A DNA stretch of 64,000 nucleotides from positions 1 to 64,000 of the forward strand of contig NZ_OLMV01000001.1 in NCBI RefSeq assembly GCF_900292075.1, written 5' to 3'. The notes under the pieces are model-generated. The model saw only the letters and a list, made by a program, of their open reading frames with translations. It was not told the origin of the DNA and searched no databases. Source of the stretch: Microbacterium timonense. Lineage in GTDB: Bacteria > Actinomycetota > Actinomycetes > Actinomycetales > Microbacteriaceae. Position numbers and translations under genes: made by a program. Numbering within the stretch: position 1 is the first letter of the stretch; each line of letters starts with the position of its first letter. Positions 59,381-64,000 of this stretch are shown here, piece by piece.

Positions 59381-59980
59381 TCACCAGATGGCGAGCCGCA
59401 CGGCTCCGGCGACCACGCACGCCCAGACGAGGCTGGCGAGGGTTCCGATGATGAAGCGCTCCCGTGTCTCCGCGGTCGCCAGCTCCGAGAACCGGCCGAT
59501 GCCCTTCAGTGCGACGATGACCGCGATCGCCTCGGGGAAGCCCACGATGATGCCCAGGGCGACCGCCGCGCGCTCGAGATAGCCGATCGTGGTGCCGCCT
59601 CGCATCACCTCGCGCACGACATCCTGTTCGGAGGCGATGGCTCCCGCAACGGCGGGGGCACGCAGCAGGATGCCACCGTTGTCGCCTTCCTGCACTCTGC
59701 CGTGACTGGCCAGCTCCAGCACGCGGCGGGTGATCGGGTTCCCGCCGAGGATGGCGACGGCGGTGCCGAGCACGGCGATGCCGAGACCCACCGGCAGCGG
59801 CACGTCGACGGGCGAGACGGCGACCACGAGCAGGCACAGCACCACGAGTGCCGCCGCGATCATGAGCGGCACGTCGATCGGCTTGCGGATGCTGACGAGC
59901 ACGAGGACGAGCGCGACCGCGAGGGCAGCGCACAGCACGATCGAGAGCACGATCGCGAACAGCACGTCCGGCAGGACCAT
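59381..59980 (-). CDS. Small membrane protein downstream of satD
   Basis: 199 aa from ATG 59980, preceded by a CAGACT -10-like element. About four membrane helices: two N-terminal ones (about 5-28, 33-52), one near 55-75, and a C-terminal hairpin. A cytosolic segment, ASEQDVVREVMRGGTTIGYLERA, lies before the last pair. The short conserved-looking ERFIIGTLASLVWACVVAGAVRL closes the protein. I recognise no named family. It lies 70 nt after the satD-like gene on the same strand, suggesting a functional pair. Confidence 0.75.
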   Translation of the reverse strand: MVLPDVLFAIVLSIVLCAALAVALVLVLVSIRKPIDVPLMIAAALVVLCLLVVAVSPVDVPLPVGLGIAVLGTAVAILGGNPITRRVLELASHGRVQEGDNGGILLRAPAVAGAIASEQDVVREVMRGGTTIGYLERAAVALGIIVGFPEAIAVIVALKGIGRFSELATAETRERFIIGTLASLVWACVVAGAVRLAIW

Positions 59981-60050
59981 GGCTGTCAGTCTGGCACGGG
60001 CGCCCGACGTCGCCCGTGACGACGTCCCGACGTCGGCGATCCGGGCGCGC

Positions 60051-60665
60051 TCAGGCGTGCGAGACCTCGCCCGGTGCCGCAGGAGCGTCCAGCCGTTCCA
60101 GCACACGCTGCAGGGCCGGGATCGCCGCCTCCTCGGTGCGCAGTGCGGCGGTCTTCGCGCGGAGGCTCACGGCGCCCTCGGAGATTCCGAGCCGGTCCGC
60201 GGCGTCACGCTGGGTGAGACCTTCGGCCAGCAGGTCGTAGACCTCCCAGCCCTCGGCCGTCCGTCGGTCGCGCAGTTCGATGAGCAGCCGTACGAGCGCT
60301 TCTGCGTCGTCGCCGTCCGCCGGCGCAGTGACCGCCATGCGCGTGCTGGCCTTCTTGGCGCGCTCGACGGCGTCGCGGGCGTTGACGAACGCCTCGCCAC
60401 GCGCGGCGCGCACGCTGGCGGGGAGAGGCGACTCGACCGCTCCGACACCGACTCCGACGCTCCATTGTCCGGTCCGCGTGAGATCCAGGATGACGGCGAG
60501 GACGGTCGCGGCATCGGCGATCGCGGCCTGGATCTCGTCTCCGGCCGTGCGCTCGGGCGCGAGTGCCAGCCGCGGGGGATCGTGTCGCGCCACCACGGCG
60601 ATCGCCGCGGGAACGGCGTCGGCATGTACCCGGCTCGCGCGCTGATCTGCGGTCACGACATACAT
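60051..60665 (-). CDS. SatD-family protein with C-terminal HTH
   Basis: 204 aa from ATG 60665 (AAGGA 5-9 nt upstream); ATG 60671 is an alternative. MYVVTADQRASRV and APERTAGDEIQAAI match the SatD family, named after the Streptococcus mutans sat acid-tolerance locus. The C-terminal LTQRDAADRLGISEGAVSLRAKTAALR is a sigma-region-4-like helix-turn-helix, so the protein may bind DNA. Biochemical function is unknown. The upstream region carries a striking repeat cluster that could be its operator. Confidence 0.82.
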   Translation of the reverse strand: MYVVTADQRASRVHADAVPAAIAVVARHDPPRLALAPERTAGDEIQAAIADAATVLAVILDLTRTGQWSVGVGVGAVESPLPASVRAARGEAFVNARDAVERAKKASTRMAVTAPADGDDAEALVRLLIELRDRRTAEGWEVYDLLAEGLTQRDAADRLGISEGAVSLRAKTAALRTEEAAIPALQRVLERLDAPAAPGEVSHA

Positions 60666-60671
60666 GGGCAT

Positions 60672-60760
60672 CCTTAAGGGACGAGGCTTAATCGAACACC
60701 AATTTAGCCTCTAGGCTTCACGTGCTCAAGCCTGTGGGCTAAACCAAGCTTGCCTTTAGC
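60672..60760. promoter_or_regulatory. Operator-like cluster of AAGCC/GGCTT repeats between satD and tyrS
   Basis: In about 90 bp there are two full inverted-repeat sites of the form TTTAGCC-N4-GGCTT: one forward (60703-60718), one reverse (60727-60743). Partial sites AGGCTTAA (60684-60691) and CAAGCTTGCCTTTAG (60745-60759) flank them, with a CCTTAAGG palindrome (60672-60679) next to the satD start. The region is distinctly AT-richer than its surroundings. Its location fits control of satD, possibly by SatD itself. Confidence 0.7.
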
Positions 60761-60827
60761 GCCCACGCTCAACGTCCCGAGGGGGCGAGGACGGGTGCGG
60801 GCACGCGGCGCTGATAGCCTGGCTCGC

Positions 60828-62129
60828 GTGTCTGAAACCGTCGTGAGCGCGACTGCGCCCGCGATCGATCCCTCGTTCGAGAACGTGTGGGACGAGATCG
60901 TGTGGCGCGGGCTCGTGCATGTGTCCACCGACCAGGAGGCGCTGCGCGCCCTTCTCGCCGGGGGCCCCATCACGTATTACTGCGGCTTCGACCCGACCGC
61001 GCCCAGCCTGCACCTGGGGAATCTCGTGCAGTTGATCACGATGCGTCGCCTGCAACTGGCAGGACACAAGCCGCTCGGACTTGTCGGAGGATCCACCGGC
61101 CTGATCGGTGACCCGCGACCGTCGGCGGAGCGCACGCTCAACACGAAGGAGACGGTGGCCGAATGGGTCGGCTCTCTCCGATCGCAGGTCGAGCGCTTCC
61201 TGAGCTTCGAAGGCGACAACGCAGCACGCATCGTCAACAACCTGGACTGGACGGCGCCCATGAGCGCCATCGACTTCCTCCGTGAGATCGGCAAGCACTA
61301 CCGTGTGGGCACGATGCTCAAGAAGGACGCGGTCGCTGCACGCCTGAACTCCGAGGCAGGCATCAGTTACACGGAGTTCAGCTACCAGATCCTGCAGGGC
61401 ATGGACTACCTCGAGCTGTACCGGCAATACGGCTGCGTCCTGCAGACGGGCGGCAGCGACCAGTGGGGCAATCTGACCAGCGGAACCGATCTCATCCATC
61501 GGGTCGAGGGAGTGTCGGTGCATGCCATCGGCACGCCGCTGATCACCAACAGCGATGGAACGAAGTTCGGCAAGAGCGAAGGCAACGCGATCTGGCTGGA
61601 CGCGGCGATGTGCAGCCCCTACCGGATGTACCAGTTCTGGCTGAACACCGATGACGCGGACGTCGTTCAACGGCTCAAGATCTTCACGTTCCTCACGCGG
61701 GACGAGATCGACGAGTACGAGCGCCTGGTCGCCGAGGAGCCGTTCCGCCGCGCCGCCCAGAAGCGGCTCGCGCTCGAAGTCACGTCGTTCGTGCACGGTG
61801 TCGAGGCCACGGCGGCCGTCATCGCGGCATCCGAAGCGCTGTTCGGGCACGGGGATCTGTCCGCGCTCGACGCGGCCACGCTGCGTCACGCCCTGGAGGA
61901 ACTGCCGCACGCGACGGTTGCCCGGGGGACAGGGGTGCTTCAGGTGCTCGTCGACACCGGTCTGGTCGCCAGCCTGTCCGAAGGCCGCCGGGCGATCGCT
62001 CAGGGCGGTGTCTGGCTGGACGGCGAGAAGGTCGACGATGATGCGGCGGTGGTGGCGGGTTCGCTCCCCGGCGGCGTGTCGGTGCTCCGGCGCGGCAAGA
62101 AGACGCTCGCGGGAGTGTTCGTCGGCTGA
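60828..62129 (+). CDS. tyrS: Tyrosine-tRNA ligase
   Basis: 433 aa from GTG 60828. YYCGFDPTAPSLHLGNLVQL contains the HIGH-type HLGN, and the KMSKS loop is KFGKS (246-250) in SDGTKFGKSEGNA. A C-terminal S4-like RNA-binding domain follows (LVDTGLVASLSEGRRAIAQGGVWLDGEKV). TAGCCT (60815-60820) lies just before the start, so it is leaderless. The in-frame upstream GTG at 60750 is rejected because it falls in the repeat cluster. Confidence 0.96.
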   Translation: MSETVVSATAPAIDPSFENVWDEIVWRGLVHVSTDQEALRALLAGGPITYYCGFDPTAPSLHLGNLVQLITMRRLQLAGHKPLGLVGGSTGLIGDPRPSAERTLNTKETVAEWVGSLRSQVERFLSFEGDNAARIVNNLDWTAPMSAIDFLREIGKHYRVGTMLKKDAVAARLNSEAGISYTEFSYQILQGMDYLELYRQYGCVLQTGGSDQWGNLTSGTDLIHRVEGVSVHAIGTPLITNSDGTKFGKSEGNAIWLDAAMCSPYRMYQFWLNTDDADVVQRLKIFTFLTRDEIDEYERLVAEEPFRRAAQKRLALEVTSFVHGVEATAAVIAASEALFGHGDLSALDAATLRHALEELPHATVARGTGVLQVLVDTGLVASLSEGRRAIAQGGVWLDGEKVDDDAAVVAGSLPGGVSVLRRGKKTLAGVFVG

Positions 62130-62175
62130 GGCGGCGGCGATGGCGAACGCGTGCACGCGCGGCGGGGAGTGACGG

Positions 62176-62997
62176 ATGCCGTTCACACCGAGCCATGCCG
62201 TCGTCGCGCTGCCCTTCGTGCGCACGCCGCTGGTACCCGCCGCGATCGCGATCGGCGCGATGACTCCGGACATCCCGCTCTTCGTGAGGGGGCTGCCGGC
62301 CGGCTACGGCGTCACGCACTCCTTCGCATGGGTACCGGTGACCGTGGTGGTGGCCTTCCTGCTCTTCCTGCTGTGGCGGTGCGTTCTGCGACCGGCGGTA
62401 CGAGAGCTCTCGCCGCTCTGGCTCGCCGCCCGCCTTCCGTGCGAATGGGACAGGGGGGCCGGGGCGGCCCTCCGAGAGGCGGTGGGCGTCGCCGCCGGAA
62501 CACGCGCGCGGCGCTCGTCGCGGACGATTCTGCTCCTGGCGGCATCGCTCCTGGTCGGCGTGCTCAGTCACATCGTGTGGGACCTGTTCACCCACGAAGG
62601 GCGATGGGGGAGCCAGGTGCTCCCGGTCCTCGCCGACGAGTGGGGGCCGCTGCCGGGCTACAAGTGGCTTCAACACGGGTCGAGCATCGTGGGCCTCGCG
62701 ATCATCACCGTCTGGATGCTGAACTGGTTGATCCGCCGCCGGCCAGAGAACCCGCCGAGGGAGGCGGTGCCTGCGGTGGTGCGATGGGTGTGGTGGATCG
62801 CGCTGCCGGGCGCGCTGGTGGCTGCGTGGCTCGGCGGTCTCATCGCGTTCGGTCCGCTGGACGGGGATTTCACCCCCGCGCATCTGGCGTACCGTGTGCT
62901 CCCCCCGGCGTGCGCTGCGTGGGGGCTGCTCACCGTGGCCGTGTGCGTCGCCGTCCAGGTGCGGCGTCATGGCGAGGGTGCACCGAGCGCGCTCTGA
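62176..62997 (+). CDS. DUF4184 membrane protein
   Basis: 273 aa. MPFTPSHAVVALPFVR and AIGAMTPDIPLFV, with GYGVTHSF and LSHIVWDLFTHEG, match DUF4184: a polytopic protein (about six helices) with conserved His/Asp residues reminiscent of membrane-bound hydrolases such as YdjM/DUF457. Function unknown. It begins 46 nt after tyrS on the same strand. Confidence 0.83.
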   Translation: MPFTPSHAVVALPFVRTPLVPAAIAIGAMTPDIPLFVRGLPAGYGVTHSFAWVPVTVVVAFLLFLLWRCVLRPAVRELSPLWLAARLPCEWDRGAGAALREAVGVAAGTRARRSSRTILLLAASLLVGVLSHIVWDLFTHEGRWGSQVLPVLADEWGPLPGYKWLQHGSSIVGLAIITVWMLNWLIRRRPENPPREAVPAVVRWVWWIALPGALVAAWLGGLIAFGPLDGDFTPAHLAYRVLPPACAAWGLLTVAVCVAVQVRRHGEGAPSAL

Positions 62998-63116
62998 GGA
63001 TCAGCGGCCGCGCCCCGTCATGTGCCCGATTCACCGGGCGGAACGTCACCATACCTCGCGACGACGTGGCCGGCCAGGGGCTTCGACCCCGGTCGGCGTC
63101 CGCGTACGGTGCGGGT

Positions 63117-63758
63117 ATGGATATCGAGCGTCCCGGGGCGGAGCAGTGGGTGCCCTCCGATGCGGACGTCGATCGGCTCCGGGATGCCGTGCAGGGATGC
63201 CGTGGCTGCGAGTTGTGGCGCGGCGCGACGCAAGCGGTGTTCGGCGACGGTGACGCGCCGGCGCGACTGATGCTGGTGGGGGAGCAGCCGGGCGACAAGG
63301 AGGACCTCGCGGGCGAGCCCTTCGTGGGACCCGCCGGACGCATCCTGTCGCAGGCGCTCGAACAGGCCGGCGTTTCGCGGGAGAGCGTGTACGTGACCAA
63401 TGCGGTCAAGCACTTCCGCTTCGAGATGCGCGGCAAACGCCGGATCCACCAGCGTCCCGATGCCGGGAACATCCAGGCGTGCCGGCCATGGCTCGAGGCG
63501 GAGTTCGCGGCCGTGCAGCCGGCCGTGGTGGTCTGCCTCGGCGCGACCGCCGGCCGTGCCGTCCTCGGCCGGGTCGTGAAGGTCGGCGCAGAGCGCGGCA
63601 GACCGCTGGACAGCAGCGGTCGGATCGTCGTTGTGACGATCCACCCGTCGGCCGTGCTGCGGCTGCGTGACTCGGGCCAGAGAAGCGAAGCGGTGGCCGG
63701 ACTGGCGGCGGACCTCCGCGTCGCCGCGAAGCTGGCGAGGGACGTGGACACGGCGTGA
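63117..63758 (+). CDS. udgX: UdgX-type uracil-DNA glycosylase
   Basis: 213 aa from ATG 63117, exactly 7 nt after TACGGT (leaderless). Family 4-like UDG fold with iron-sulfur cysteines C28, C31, C122 and C140. Motif A is GEQPGDKEDLAGEPF (55-69) and motif B HPSAVLR (from 176). The distinguishing UdgX insert K107-R-R-I-H111 is present in GKRRIHQRP. In Mycobacterium smegmatis UdgX the equivalent His becomes covalently linked to the uracil site in DNA, so the enzyme stays bound instead of turning over. The same chemistry is predicted from the motif. Confidence 0.93.
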   Translation: MDIERPGAEQWVPSDADVDRLRDAVQGCRGCELWRGATQAVFGDGDAPARLMLVGEQPGDKEDLAGEPFVGPAGRILSQALEQAGVSRESVYVTNAVKHFRFEMRGKRRIHQRPDAGNIQACRPWLEAEFAAVQPAVVVCLGATAGRAVLGRVVKVGAERGRPLDSSGRIVVVTIHPSAVLRLRDSGQRSEAVAGLAADLRVAAKLARDVDTA

Positions 63759-64000
63759 GTCGGGGTCTCGTCGAGCGCGACACGCCCGGGGTGCGGGGTG
63801 GATTCGACGTGGGGCGTGGGTTCACGTAATGTTCTTGTTGTTCGCCCCAAAGGGTAGAGCGGAAGGCCGGAAGGTCTGGCTCCCCTCAAGCAGCGGACCA
63901 CCCCATCTGATTCGGCTCCTGGCGAGTCGGCCGGTTTCCGGTTTAGGATGGGTTTCTTCCACTCTCGGGTTCGTCGATGGTGGCGGGGTTCGGTCCTCGT
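63759..64000 (+). other. Noncoding end of the window with a candidate promoter
   Basis: No convincing gene lies in these 242 bp. A promoter-like pair TTCTTG (63832-63837), 17-nt spacer and TAGAGC (63855-63860) points rightward, and a second TAGGAT hexamer is near 63943-63948. The composition is less biased than coding DNA. It could be the leader of an operon beyond the edge, possibly ribosomal RNA, but nothing diagnostic is visible. Confidence 0.45.

Noticed and set aside
63759..64000. Start of a 16S rRNA gene or its leader
   Set aside because: No recognisable 16S 5' sequence or processing stem is visible before the window ends. Only a promoter-like pair can be supported.

Overview
The window comes from the chromosome of a high-GC actinobacterium. 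It is most like a member of the Microbacteriaceae, probably Microbacterium or a close relative. The evidence is the strong G/C bias at third codon positions, the actinobacterial gene orders pgsA-cinA-clgR-DUF3046-recA-recX-miaB-miaA and lexA/LysM protein/hisC-hisB-hisH-priA, the actinobacteria-type LexA boxes, and the use of PriA-type HisA. The content is almost entirely core, housekeeping DNA. I see no insertion sequence, prophage, integrase, CRISPR array, tRNA or rRNA gene.

Layout. 0-7 kb: dapB, a small membrane protein, an epimerase/OsmC pair, a thioredoxin/DUF4395 pair, thyA-folA, an SDR oxidoreductase and dapA. 7-13.6 kb: RNase J, a GNAT acetyltransferase, the DNA translocase FtsK, pgsA and cinA. 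13.7-19.7 kb: clgR, DUF3046, the SOS-controlled recA-recX, then miaB-miaA and a GNAT protein. 19.7-22.3 kb: a MarR regulator divergent from an NTF2-like protein, then an orphan cytochrome b paralogue. 22.4-31.3 kb: dapF, an RNA methyltransferase-like protein, hflX, an S9 peptidase and metF-metE behind a structured leader. 31.3-38.4 kb: a membrane protein, lexA, a LysM protein, hisC-hisB-hisH-priA and an SseB-family gene. 38.5-43 kb: a PLP decarboxylase, DUF1844, infC-rpmI-rplT, a palindromic tandem repeat and a SpoU methyltransferase. 43-50.2 kb: a glutamate-type ABC transporter and pheS-pheT. 50.3-59.4 kb: an epimerase, a possible arginine-rich leader peptide, argC-J-B-D-F, a DUF418-like membrane protein and argH. 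59.4-64 kb: a membrane protein with a SatD-family protein, tyrS, DUF4184 and UdgX, then a noncoding end.

How it works together. Three lysine/diaminopimelate genes (dapB, dapA, dapF) are scattered, whereas his and arg genes form tightly overlapping operons. The SOS response is represented by lexA, recA-recX and the LysM protein, with recognisable LexA boxes at recA and at the LysM gene. Most transcription starts look leaderless: a TANNNT -10 element lies about 7 nt before the start codon in well over a dozen genes. Genes that instead have long leaders (metF, infC, the LysM gene, recA) stand out, and three of those leaders fold into conspicuous structures.

Most worth a second look: (1) a metF-metE leader with mutually exclusive pairings, like a riboswitch or attenuator; (2) a leaderless 28-codon ORF ending in an Arg-rich stretch just before argC; (3) an orphan QcrB-like cytochrome b in which both expected haem bH ligands are replaced; (4) a 22-bp-arm hairpin in the leader of the SOS-controlled LysM gene; (5) an operator-like repeat cluster between satD and tyrS; (6) an exact 127-bp duplication at the window start that looks like an assembly-graph artefact.
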